Below are positions 24,001-30,878 of a stretch of 64,000 bases of DNA, in pieces. Origin of the DNA: Moritella sp. F3 (GTDB taxonomy: Bacteria > Pseudomonadota > Gammaproteobacteria > Enterobacterales > Moritellaceae). A program made the translations under genes and the position numbers. Within the stretch, counting starts at the first letter, position 1. Each line of letters opens with the position of its first letter. The notes beneath the pieces are model-generated. The model saw only the letters and a list, made by a program, of their open reading frames with translations. It had not been told where the DNA came from and ran no database searches. Location of the stretch: assembly GCF_015082335.1 (NCBI RefSeq), contig NZ_BLRL01000006.1, forward strand, positions 199,431 to 263,430. Direction: 5' to 3'.

Positions 24001-24675
24001 ATGATCACAGACGAAAATAGTAAATCACTTCCTTCAATAGAACTTGAAATATTGCATGAAGAAGCAGACGAAGCAAATTCTCTTGTGGATGAAGCTTCGA
24101 TACTATTCAAAGCGATGTTTGAAAGCAAAAATCTTGAGAAAAATAAAGACGATCACGTTCTACTTCTTAAAAGGTTGTTGGATTTCGAGGGAAATTTAAT
24201 AAATGTTCCAATTCTAAATTATTTATTTGCCACCATAGCCCGAGTATGTCTGAATAGTCATGATTATAAAAATGCAATTAAATACGCACAAGCTGGCATT
24301 GAAGTAAATCTCAAGCAAAGTGACGCTCAAGGGGTTCGAGTGAACAACGTTGTTATATTGGACACTGCTTGCATGATGGGGGCACACAAAGAAGCCATAA
24401 AATTATTTGATAAAAGCCCCAATATAGCGGATGAAAGCGTTAAGAATATGCTGCAAAATATGCCATCTGATAGTGATGCAGATGCGATTTTTCAGAAAAT
24501 GTTAAAAAGTACCAAAAGGCCTAAAAGCCTAGTTCTTTGTTTGAACGAGCAATTGTGGCATGAAGAAAAGCCACTAAAGACACTAATGCGAATGATGGAT
24601 ATCTCTAGGAGTGAGGCCCTTAAATATAAGGCGGCAGCAGATAACCTCGCAGATAGTAATTACGAACCAGAATAA
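24001..24675 (+). CDS. TPR-like protein, 224 aa
   Basis: CAAGGGAATTAAAC precedes the start. The centre (YLFATIARVCLNSHDYKNAI then KYAQAGIEV; ILDTACMMGAHKEAIKLFDK) has the spacing of tetratricopeptide repeats. N-terminus acidic and helical. No signal peptide. Probably a protein-protein partner of the 830 aa protein, inferred from the adjacent co-directional position. Confidence 0.6.
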   Translation: MITDENSKSLPSIELEILHEEADEANSLVDEASILFKAMFESKNLEKNKDDHVLLLKRLLDFEGNLINVPILNYLFATIARVCLNSHDYKNAIKYAQAGIEVNLKQSDAQGVRVNNVVILDTACMMGAHKEAIKLFDKSPNIADESVKNMLQNMPSDSDADAIFQKMLKSTKRPKSLVLCLNEQLWHEEKPLKTLMRMMDISRSEALKYKAAADNLADSNYEPE

Positions 24676-24682
24676 GTAACCT

Positions 24683-24725
24683 TAGTATGGCCACTACTTA
24701 CTATATTGCTGGTGGCCTTTCTTTC
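24683..24725 (+). terminator. Rho-independent terminator
   Basis: GGCCACTACTTACTATATTG then CTGGTGGCC followed by TTTCTTTCC. Ends the 21449-24675 transcription unit. Confidence 0.65.
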
Positions 24726-24756
24726 CCTACATTAGACCTGTCATGTCAGTATAAAT

Positions 24757-24800
24757 ACCGTTTCCGTTCCTTTAAATCACTAGCGCAGATCACGAAAAAC
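24757..24800. repeat. Paired-site element b
   Basis: ACCGTTTCCGTTCCTTTAAA, then AGATCACGAAAAAC. Same layout as element a, with one mismatch in the right half site (CACGAAAA). Confidence 0.6.
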
Positions 24801-24871
24801 TGGGAGTGGCAGGCGTAAAAAACCGGATATCAATACGGCCTTTGTTCTGGTGGTACTTTGTGAGTGAGTAA

Positions 24872-25426
24872 TTATAAATGTGGGATTGAAAAAGAGGCAC
24901 TATACCTGGCTATCTTCTTATCAAGTCTAGGAGCTAACCATTTTTTAAAATCTAGGCGAAGTTCTATTTCACGGACGTCATGAGTTGAGTAAACAGTGCG
25001 TCCGTTTTGTTCGTAAGGCTTTAGCCATTTTGTAATTGCTGCTGCTGTCCATAGTCTCTTGTTTTTCAAATTAGAGGCTGTTTGCCATTTTAAGCCCCAA
25101 AGGTCGGGAATTAAGAAATCAGGGCAGGTAATTAGTTTTTTTTCCAACCTTGGAGCTAACCACTTTTGGAAGTCTTGATGTTGTTCAGCCTCAATTACTT
25201 TTTCCACGGCATAAAATTTGTATTTACCATCTGTTTTTGCCTTTCCTAGAAAGCGCTTGATTGCCCCATCAGTCCATAAACGTTCATTCTTCAAACGCCA
25301 AACAGTTTGCCAATCAGCCAACCATTTAAACCTAGCTATTTCTCGCTGTTTCTGTCGAAGCTCGCTAAAATCCTGTTTTTCTTTTGTTGAGTAAACTAAC
25401 TGCTTATATCCAATCCACTGTGGCAT
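24872..25426 (-). CDS. Hypothetical protein with an internal duplication, 184 aa
   Basis: Two related segments: WQTVWRLKNERLWTDGAIKR ... FQKWLAPRLEKKL, and WQTASNLKNKRLWTAAAITK ... FKKWLAPRLDKKI. Each looks like a small DNA-binding module (helices with WT..AI..WL). I choose the ATG at 25426 because CGGAGCC sits 6 bases upstream; a GTG at 25489 would add 21 residues. Single gene between sites b and 25546. Confidence 0.65.
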   Translation of the reverse strand: MPQWIGYKQLVYSTKEKQDFSELRQKQREIARFKWLADWQTVWRLKNERLWTDGAIKRFLGKAKTDGKYKFYAVEKVIEAEQHQDFQKWLAPRLEKKLITCPDFLIPDLWGLKWQTASNLKNKRLWTAAAITKWLKPYEQNGRTVYSTHDVREIELRLDFKKWLAPRLDKKIARYSASFSIPHL

Positions 25427-25545
25427 AAAGGCTCCGATTATGCGTAATGATTTCTGATAATGGCAGCTCCATAGCAAGCCATTCTTCACATAATGAGTTT
25501 AGCATCAGGACAACACAATAGCGCTTGCTGATTGTTAACCCAAAA

Positions 25546-25574
25546 TACCGTTTCCGGTGTTTGGCGGAAAATAC
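25546..25574. repeat. Site-like element with close CCGTTTCCGG and GGCGGAAAA
   Basis: TACCGTTTCCGGTGTTTGGC then GGAAAATACTC: the two half sites are only a few bases apart here, unlike the 25-30 base spacing of the others. Precedes the first of the two tiny membrane genes. Confidence 0.45.
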
Positions 25575-25641
25575 TCACTTATTTTGTTTATACGGCCACC
25601 ACCGGTGAAATTAATTAAGACTGCTGGTGGCGGTTACTAGG

Positions 25642-25785
25642 CTAACTACTCAATGACTGCGCTAGCTGCGTTAATTCACATACCAGTTGAATGACGTTTT
25701 CCTGTTTTTGTAACGATAAATTGAAGAATTCTGATACTAGAATTGATACTAGAATTGATTGTACTGTAATAATGTTTTTCATCAT
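25642..25785 (-). CDS. Tiny membrane protein with SILV repeats, 47 aa
   Basis: MMKNIITVQSILVSILVSEF then FNLSLQKQENVIQLVCELTQ, ending LAQSLSS. One membrane helix built partly from the 12-base direct repeat GATACTAGAATT (two copies, in frame). A homologue with three copies is at 30107-30274. The size and layout resemble type I toxins or regulatory micro-proteins, but no antisense RNA is demonstrated. The hairpin GCCACCACC...GCTGGTGGC follows the gene. Confidence 0.55.
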   Translation of the reverse strand: MMKNIITVQSILVSILVSEFFNLSLQKQENVIQLVCELTQLAQSLSS

Positions 25786-25860
25786 GTTTTATTTAATGTT
25801 ACATATTAATAACCGGCATATGCAAATTTAATATTGATTATTTTTAATTAACTGCATGTC

Positions 25861-25916
25861 CACCGTTTCCGTTGGTTCGGCCATTACATGAAGAGATCAC
25901 GGAACCAGGGTAGGGA
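25861..25916. repeat. Paired-site element c
   Basis: CACCGTTTCCGTTGGTTCGG, centre, GATCACGGAACCAGGGTAGG. Its left half is shared with element d (28979) and its right half continues with CAGGGTAGGGAAG as in the copies at 17625 and 29969. Confidence 0.65.
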
Positions 25917-26008
25917 AGAGTTGAGTAGTTCGATGTGAAAAGCATACGACTTGTAATCAGACGTAGGGACACTAATAACAGATGTCGGAGGATATTTAAG
26001 ATTTACCA

Positions 26009-26539
26009 CTAAGTGAATAACTGGCTGACTGTTTTCATTGGTATGAACATTCTTACTCGACCATTAATTTCGCAAAGAACGTCGAAACCATATTTAGCGT
26101 AAAATGACTCAGCTTGTTCAGTTAAACAATCAACAACGATGGCATAAGCTCTCATGTGAGAGTTAATTTCCCAAAGGTACTCTAACGCTTTAATTAAGCT
26201 AACTTTGCCTAACCCACTCCCATGAAATTCTTTATGGACGGCAAGTTGAGCCAAAAGAAAAACAGGAACCGGATAACGTGGTAACTTTTTAGCCATTGCT
26301 TGTGGCAATGTATCACGACTAATTGAACTTGGCGCGATACTATAAAAGGAACAGATAGGATATTTTTTATTTGGTAATGGCGCTGAAGCAGGTAAGACCA
26401 TAGTGCGGCTAATACCGGCTTGCATATGTTTGGCTGCTTGAGTTTGGATAAAGTCATTTAGCTCTTTTTCGCCACAATCAAATGATGCTCTGTCATGTTG
26501 TGATTTATCCAGTTCCTTGAAAGTCTTTAAATAACTCAA
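26009..26539 (-). CDS. GNAT-family toxin of a type II toxin-antitoxin pair
   Basis: 176 aa, matching the TacT/AtaT class by signature: FDCGEKELNDFIQTQAAKHM, a substrate-binding region, then VFLLAQLAVHKEFHGSGLGK as the acetyl-CoA motif (Q/RxxGxG/A: FHGSGLG) and YAIVVDCLTEQAESFYAKYG. Such toxins acetylate charged tRNA to stop translation. The start overlaps the antitoxin stop (26536-26539, ATGA). Start at 26539. Stand-alone module flanked by sites c and 26961. Confidence 0.85.
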   Translation of the reverse strand: MSYLKTFKELDKSQHDRASFDCGEKELNDFIQTQAAKHMQAGISRTMVLPASAPLPNKKYPICSFYSIAPSSISRDTLPQAMAKKLPRYPVPVFLLAQLAVHKEFHGSGLGKVSLIKALEYLWEINSHMRAYAIVVDCLTEQAESFYAKYGFDVLCEINGRVRMFIPMKTVSQLFT

Positions 26540-26805
26540 TTGAACTCACCATTTTGAGTAAATGCAGCAGCTTCAAGTAATGCTTTATTCGGGGCTTTAG
26601 CTTCATTACAAGCAGCCATAAATTGGTCAAATACATTCGCTTCAACGGTAATACTTTCATGCTCAGAAACTACTTTGGTTGAATCTTCGTCCATTAAACG
26701 AACGACGTATTCAGTTAAACTTTTCAAACCAAGTAAAGCAGATGCTTTCTCAGCCTTAGCTTTGATTTCTTCATCCAAACGGATATCAAGTCTTGATGTA
26801 GCCAT
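26536..26805 (-). CDS. DUF1778 ribbon-helix-helix antitoxin
   Basis: 89 aa. The N-terminal part (SRLDIRLDEEIKAKAEKASA, LGLKSLTEYVVRLM) is the ribbon-helix-helix DNA-binding domain of DUF1778/TacA antitoxins, and the C-terminus is the toxin-binding tail. Upstream of the toxin, as is usual. Start at 26805 with GGAGGTTTTATG, a strong ribosome-binding site. Expected to autoregulate through the repeats at 26819-26897. Confidence 0.85.
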   Translation of the reverse strand: MATSRLDIRLDEEIKAKAEKASALLGLKSLTEYVVRLMDEDSTKVVSEHESITVEANVFDQFMAACNEAKAPNKALLEAAAFTQNGEFN

Positions 26806-26818
26806 AAAACCTCCAATT

Positions 26819-26897
26819 GTACGGAGTAATTCCGTAAATTATTTGATTATAGTTTTTAAACAACTAAAGATCAACTTGTACGGAACTATTACGGATT
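26819..26897 (-). promoter_or_regulatory. Operator region of the toxin-antitoxin pair
   Basis: TACGGAGTAATTCCGTA (inverted ACGGA/TCCGT) and, about 60 bases further, TACGGAACTATTACGGAT. The half sites ACGGA occur four times around the likely promoter, as expected for a ribbon-helix-helix repressor. Note the resemblance of ACGGA to the cassette junction core. Confidence 0.55.
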
Positions 26898-26960
26898 TAA
26901 TCTATACCTTGCGAATGTAATATCTGTTTTTAATGCGATTAATTTTAATTAACTCTATTT

Positions 26961-26972
26961 CCACCATTTCCG
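26961..26972. repeat. Single half site CCACCATTTCCG
   Basis: Preceded by TTTTAATTAACTCTATTT, as element c is preceded by TTTTTAATTAACTGCATGT. Only the left half site is evident here. Confidence 0.4.
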
Positions 26973-27024
26973 AACATTCCCTGCTTAGTCGGGGATTTTT
27001 CTTTGGAATATCATTAAACGCTCC

Positions 27025-27052
27025 TTGCAATTGTCGTGTACACGACTATAAT
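27025..27052 (+). promoter_or_regulatory. Promoter with overlapping palindromic operator
   Basis: TTGCAA (27025-27030), a 16-base spacer, TATAAT (27047-27052). The spacer contains the perfect palindrome GTCGTGTACACGAC, so a dimeric repressor would block the promoter. Drives the 27086 gene. Confidence 0.7.
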
Positions 27053-27085
27053 GTCTGTATATTCAAAACAAAGGAAACCACACAG

Positions 27086-27589
27086 ATGATCACTAAAACC
27101 AATAAATTTAAACTTGAGCTATTCAACGTACCAAAAGACACTATTCAGTCAAATCTAACTATTCAAAACTCAGACATTTTGGAGTGGAAGTTAGATAAAA
27201 TCACCCGAATTAACGATTCAGATGTGGCGATTATGTTGGTAACAATGAAAGAGTTTGTAGACACTGATCACATAGATGGTGAAGTTGGGATATCTGCCAA
27301 CAATCATGAGGTGATGGGTACTGACTTGTACATTTATGAGCTTGAGGGTACACCTATGAGCCTAAGTAACGAAGAAGACCAGACCGCACAATCTGAGGGT
27401 TGGGCACTCTTCGATGCAGATGGCGAGATTCAACTTCAAAAAATTGATGAAATGGAAACTTTCGCAAAGGATGAAGACGCTCATGAGTTTGTCAAAACAG
27501 CAGCAGAAAAAAGCTCTAAGCTCCACTTAAAGGTGAAAGATATACTTCGCTTTCATAGTAGCAAAGAGTTCGATATTGTTTTTGGCTAA
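27086..27589 (+). CDS. Hypothetical protein, 167 aa
   Basis: Start MITKTNKFKLELFNVPKDTI at 27086 with CAAAGGAAACCACACAG upstream; the open frame further 5' runs through the promoter. Soluble and acidic, no recognised domain; C-terminus LHLKVKDILRFHSSKEFDIV. Its own promoter, operator and terminator make it an isolated mobile-type module. Confidence 0.7.
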   Translation: MITKTNKFKLELFNVPKDTIQSNLTIQNSDILEWKLDKITRINDSDVAIMLVTMKEFVDTDHIDGEVGISANNHEVMGTDLYIYELEGTPMSLSNEEDQTAQSEGWALFDADGEIQLQKIDEMETFAKDEDAHEFVKTAAEKSSKLHLKVKDILRFHSSKEFDIVFG

Positions 27590-27597
27590 ACACAACT

Positions 27598-27625
27598 AAA
27601 CCCCGAAAATTATCGGGGTTTTCTT
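27598..27625 (+). terminator. Rho-independent terminator
   Basis: ACCCCGAAAATTATCGGGGT followed by TTTCTTTT. Ends the 27086 gene. Confidence 0.8.
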
Positions 27626-27780
27626 TTGCCTGTTATTCAAGTTTAGATCACTTGAGAACATTCCTCTGTCGCTAGGACGTACAGGTGACTACAACGGTTT
27701 TAGTCGCAATTATACTTGCAACGCAATACTATGGGATTACAATAGTTAGATGTTAAGTGTTTTGTTATTAAGGTGAAGCG

Positions 27781-28434
27781 ATGCCAGTTGAGCGAATATT
27801 GTCCGAGGCCGACATAAAAAAAGTGATTAAGGCGAACAGCAAGCCACCTTTTGCGGTTAGAAATAAAGCTCTTGTGTTGGTATCAACGTACTGGCTTTTA
27901 TCCCCTGTAGAAGCCAGTACGTTGCGTCTTGAAGATGTAATGGATAGAGATGGTCAGTTTTATCGCATTTGGGTACTACCCGATCATGTTGCGCAAAATG
28001 GTCAAGCAAGAGAAATTAGAACGTCTGATCATATAGCCAAATTAATGCAAGCCTATATGGATTGGTGGATTGCTAACGGGCTGTATGAATCGGGCAAAAA
28101 AGCGTATCAAGGCAGAGATCCGAAAGCTCCTTTTATCCTAAACGATAATTATCAGAAGTACGCTTTATCAAAGCGTGAAAAGGATAGCGCAGGAGTGCTA
28201 CCAGTAGCGTTAAACAAGAAGTTGAACTCACTGCTTGATAACTCTGGAATTAAGGGCTGTAGCGCAAGCTCGTTTCGTGATAGCGGCATTAAAATGTTTT
28301 ACGATAATGGTGCAAGATATAATGATTTAAGAGATTTTACGGGCATCAAAACCAAGAAAAGCTTGGATGGTAAAATCAGACCACATGAAGCTGAACTTGA
28401 ATCTGTAATGAATAATCTTTTTAAAAATATATAG
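27781..28434 (+). CDS. Tyrosine-recombinase-fold protein (middle region)
   Basis: 217 aa. Recognisable catalytic-domain outline: RNKALVLVSTYWLLSPVEAS then TLRLEDV (box I), YLG-type insert replaced by YQGRDPKAPFILND, and SASSFRDSGIKMFYDNGARY for box II. Box I Arg is not at its place (SPVE), HxxR reads SxxR, and no tyrosine is found at the expected position near GIKTKKSLDGK. Related to 33204 and 16875 by size and layout. AAGGTGAAGC upstream of the ATG gives a good ribosome-binding site; a TATACT lies about 80 bases further up. A 58-base remnant of a sister copy is at 17757. Confidence 0.7.
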   Translation: MPVERILSEADIKKVIKANSKPPFAVRNKALVLVSTYWLLSPVEASTLRLEDVMDRDGQFYRIWVLPDHVAQNGQAREIRTSDHIAKLMQAYMDWWIANGLYESGKKAYQGRDPKAPFILNDNYQKYALSKREKDSAGVLPVALNKKLNSLLDNSGIKGCSASSFRDSGIKMFYDNGARYNDLRDFTGIKTKKSLDGKIRPHEAELESVMNNLFKNI

Positions 28435-28451
28435 ATGTAGGTAAGTAAAAA

Positions 28452-28673
28452 ATGACAGAACAAAAAGAGAAGCTATCCAAAGATGTTTCGTACAACAAAA
28501 AGCGTGAGCCATTGTTTCGTGTTGAGATCAGCACTGCCGATACTGCTGAAGATGGTGAAGAAATGAGACAGATGAAAACGGCTATTGTGAATAAATCAGG
28601 TTCAGCCAAAAAAGGTGTGATTGATATGTATCGGTTTGCCAAAGAAAACGGTTTTTTTAACAAAGAGGAATAG
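28452..28673 (+). CDS. Small charged protein after the recombinase, 73 aa
   Basis: MTEQKEKLSKDVSYNKKREP; soluble, charged, ending DMYRFAKENGFFNKEE. 17 bases after the recombinase stop with GTAGGTAAGT upstream, so it is in the same operon. Position comparable to that of the 33938 gene after the row 2 recombinase, but no sequence similarity is evident. Function unknown. Confidence 0.6.
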   Translation: MTEQKEKLSKDVSYNKKREPLFRVEISTADTAEDGEEMRQMKTAIVNKSGSAKKGVIDMYRFAKENGFFNKEE

Positions 28674-28676
28674 AAT

Positions 28677-28889
28677 GTGGCTTTTGCGATTGGAAAAATT
28701 AAGGATGGTCTCGCTATCGGATGGGACAGTGTTATTTCTGAAGATAAGGCTATTAAAGAGGCTTATGAACGTTCAATGTTAAGTCATGACGTTCATTGCA
28801 TTATGGTCGGTGAATCTGAGAAAGACGAAAATGTTGACGTTAAGTTCATTGTCATTGGTGGTTCGTTTTATCGCTCACATGAACTTTAG
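28677..28889 (+). CDS. Hypothetical protein, 70 aa
   Basis: Starts with GTG at 28677 (MAFAIGKIKDGLAIGWDSVI) three bases after the preceding stop; AAAGAGGAATAGAAT supplies the ribosome-binding site. Soluble alpha/beta (HCIMVGESEKDENVDVKFIV). Last gene of the recombinase operon, followed by site d. Confidence 0.6.
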   Translation: MAFAIGKIKDGLAIGWDSVISEDKAIKEAYERSMLSHDVHCIMVGESEKDENVDVKFIVIGGSFYRSHEL

Positions 28890-28978
28890 CCAAGTAAGGA
28901 ATTAAGTGATACTCAATCTCAACATTCAGATTTTCTCGAGAGAATGTTAGAGTTCCCTTTGTTAGAGTTCCCTTTGTT

Positions 28979-29025
28979 ACCGTTTCCGTCGGTTCGGCCA
29001 CTGCATGAAACTAACACGGAAACCA
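28979..29025. repeat. Paired-site element d
   Basis: TACCGTTTCCGTCGGTTCGG, centre, TAACACGGAAACCATAGG. The left 20 bases nearly match element c. Confidence 0.65.
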
Positions 29026-29047
29026 TAGGATTGCAGATAGGGGCTAG

Positions 29048-29842
29048 TTAGATGATGACATAGGGGGCATTATCGACTTCGGCATGAATTGTTTTATTGC
29101 GTATTGCTAATGGTTCAAAGCGTTGTTGATGATAACGTTTGATAGTGCTTATAACTTCTTTCTTATTTGTGATTATCCATTGTTTTATATTGGATATTTC
29201 AGGATCATTAACTTGAATGTGTGTAAAGTTTCCTTCCCACCACATCCATTCTGACAGCGCTTGAAGTATATTTTCTTTTTTAAACAAGTTATTGATCTGT
29301 TCCTTTTCTCTTTTTAAATCAAAAAATTCACCTGATAATTCATCTTTATCAAGTTGCGTATCAATAGGCGTTAAACGGCTAATTTTAAACAGCGTAATTT
29401 CTTTTTGTAAGTTATGTGTCAATGTTAAATGGGTAGATAAATACAACCAAACATCAACATCTTCCATTAAAGCTTGTTCTGGCTCAAACTTATTTTTTTT
29501 AACATCACACCACTGATTATATTTTATCTCTAAGGCTTCATAATTGTCTTCAATATCGATGTATTTATCCATTTCAATAATCGAGGTAAAAAGAACATCA
29601 GATCTCTGTAAGATTACAGCTCTAATGGAATAACGCTCACGATTACTAATTTTACCTATATCAGCTTTTCTGAATCTCAATAGAGCTTCAAGAGAGAAGG
29701 TCGCCACAACTCTAAATTCATTATGCAACTTGAACCATTCATCATGTTCAATACAGGGAAAATCAGCAACTTGTTTTGATGTTAGTCTCGCATTATCAAT
29801 TTTGATTATATTCAAACTACAATTTTTTATAATGACACTCAT
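29048..29842 (-). CDS. Hypothetical protein, 264 aa
   Basis: Start MSVIIKNCSLNIIKIDNARL at 29842 (ATG with GGTGGAATC upstream) rather than the longer frame to 29863. Soluble; contains LEALLRFRKADIGKISNRER and a C-terminal region with YHQQRFEPLAIRNKTIHAEV. Not recognised. Single-gene module between sites d and e, consistent with an accessory or defence cargo gene. Confidence 0.65.
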   Translation of the reverse strand: MSVIIKNCSLNIIKIDNARLTSKQVADFPCIEHDEWFKLHNEFRVVATFSLEALLRFRKADIGKISNRERYSIRAVILQRSDVLFTSIIEMDKYIDIEDNYEALEIKYNQWCDVKKNKFEPEQALMEDVDVWLYLSTHLTLTHNLQKEITLFKISRLTPIDTQLDKDELSGEFFDLKREKEQINNLFKKENILQALSEWMWWEGNFTHIQVNDPEISNIKQWIITNKKEVISTIKRYHQQRFEPLAIRNKTIHAEVDNAPYVII

Positions 29843-29932
29843 GATTCCACCATGTAACCGCACCTAAATAGATACTAAAAAGTATAGTTACCCTGAGTAT
29901 TTGAACTTAATTCAAGTGATGCTCAACATTAC

Positions 29933-29975
29933 CACCGTTTCCATATAAGGTCACAGACCTGCCGATCTCGGAAAG
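29933..29975. repeat. Paired-site element e
   Basis: CACCGTTTCCATATAAGGTC, then GATCTCGGAAAGCAGGGTAG. Its right half starts the 120-bp repeat copy B. Confidence 0.6.
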
Positions 29976-30100
29976 CAGGGTAGGGAAGACAGATAAGGTT
30001 ACGCGTAGGAAAGTTAAAGTGAATAGCGGTCATTATCAGAGAGGGGGTTTGATTGTACAGCCACCAGCAGTAAATTTAATTCAGATTGCTGATGGCGGTT
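29969..30100. repeat. About 120-bp repeat, copy B (half site plus hairpin)
   Basis: Matches 17625-17745, with an 11-base insertion (TTATCAGAGAG) near AGCGGTCA. The hairpin CAGCCACCAGCAG...GCTGATGGCGG has one mismatch against copy A. Confidence 0.65.
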
Positions 30101-30106
30101 GCAGGG

Positions 30107-30274
30107 CTAACTACTCAATGACTGCGCTAGCTGCGTTAACTCACTAACCAGTTGAATAAAGTTCTCCTGTTTTTCTAACGATAAATTGAAGAATTTTGAT
30201 ACTAGAATTGATACTAGAATTGATACTAGAATTGACAATATAATTGATAATAATGCAGTAAGATTTTTCATCAT
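30107..30274 (-). CDS. Tiny membrane protein with SILV repeats, 55 aa
   Basis: Homologue of 25642-25785: SILVSILVSILVSKFFNLSL, then EKQENFIQLVSELTQLAQSL. Three in-frame copies of GATACTAGAATT lengthen the membrane helix by four residues each. The surrounding 250 bp are also related to those of the first copy, including the downstream hairpin. A toxin-like or regulatory micro-protein is possible. Confidence 0.55.
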   Translation of the reverse strand: MMKNLTALLSIILSILVSILVSILVSKFFNLSLEKQENFIQLVSELTQLAQSLSS

Positions 30275-30444
30275 TTTAATTTAATGTTACATATTTATAA
30301 CCGCCATATACAAATTAAATATGATTTTTTTTAATTAACTGCGTTTACGCCATTTACAGCGAAGCGTATACGGGAGCCGTTTGCCACTTAAAGGCAGGAA
30401 ACTTAAATACTAATTTCAAAACAATTCGACAGCGTGATCGATGA

Positions 30445-30594
30445 TATGACGGAAGAGTTTATCCTTCGAATGACAAAGACCATTGCCGATCTCGTGACCT
30501 TGAAGCGTTAGTTTACAAAGCCGGAGATCAAGGGGGTATCATAGGTGAATTGAGAAATATTGGCGAGTTTGAATTTGTCGAATCCAACAATTAA
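30445..30594 (+). pseudogene. C-terminal gene fragment
   Basis: A frame without a start reads SNDKDHCRSRDLEALVYKAG, then DQGGIIGELRNIGEFEFVES and a stop. It reads like genuine protein but begins after a TGA. The tail of an otherwise lost gene. Confidence 0.35.
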
Positions 30595-30666
30595 CTATTA
30601 GGAACAACGAAATAATTCCTATCTGAACAATTAATATTGGGCTCCGCAATTATTTTTTCATGGCGG

Positions 30667-30837
30667 CTATTTACTTTTAAATAACTTGTCTTTCATCAAA
30701 ATAAAAATGACACTAAAAACAAGAAATGTAAGCATACTCATCAGATTAAAGCCTAAAATGTTTAGATAACTCCATTCTGAAATAAAGCCTCGTAACCGAA
30801 GGACAAACACTATAATTGTATTAGAAACAGGACGCAC
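30667..30837 (-). CDS. Possible small membrane protein, 56 aa
   Basis: GTG start; RPVSNTIIVFVLRLRGFISE, then a helix LMSMLTFLVFSVIFILM and a basic tail (KDKLFKSK). The start lies inside the 37-bp palindrome 30822-30858, so expression would be unusual. No Shine-Dalgarno beyond AAGGCG 14 bases upstream. Confidence 0.35.
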   Translation of the reverse strand: MRPVSNTIIVFVLRLRGFISEWSYLNILGFNLMSMLTFLVFSVIFILMKDKLFKSK

Positions 30838-30858
30838 ATAATGTACGCCTTGTTTCTA
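30822..30858. promoter_or_regulatory. 37-bp imperfect palindrome
   Basis: TAGAAACAGGACGCACAT, then AATGTACGCCTTGTTTCTA: arms of about 17 bases with few mismatches. Lies downstream of the methyltransferase stop. No T run on either side, so it is a weak terminator candidate; an operator or recombination site is possible. Confidence 0.45.
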
Positions 30859-30878
30859 TTAACAGTTTGAGTGAAAAA

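Noticed and set aside
30822..30858. attC site
   Set aside because: Palindromic, but lacks the conserved AAC/GTT cores and the unpaired central spacers.
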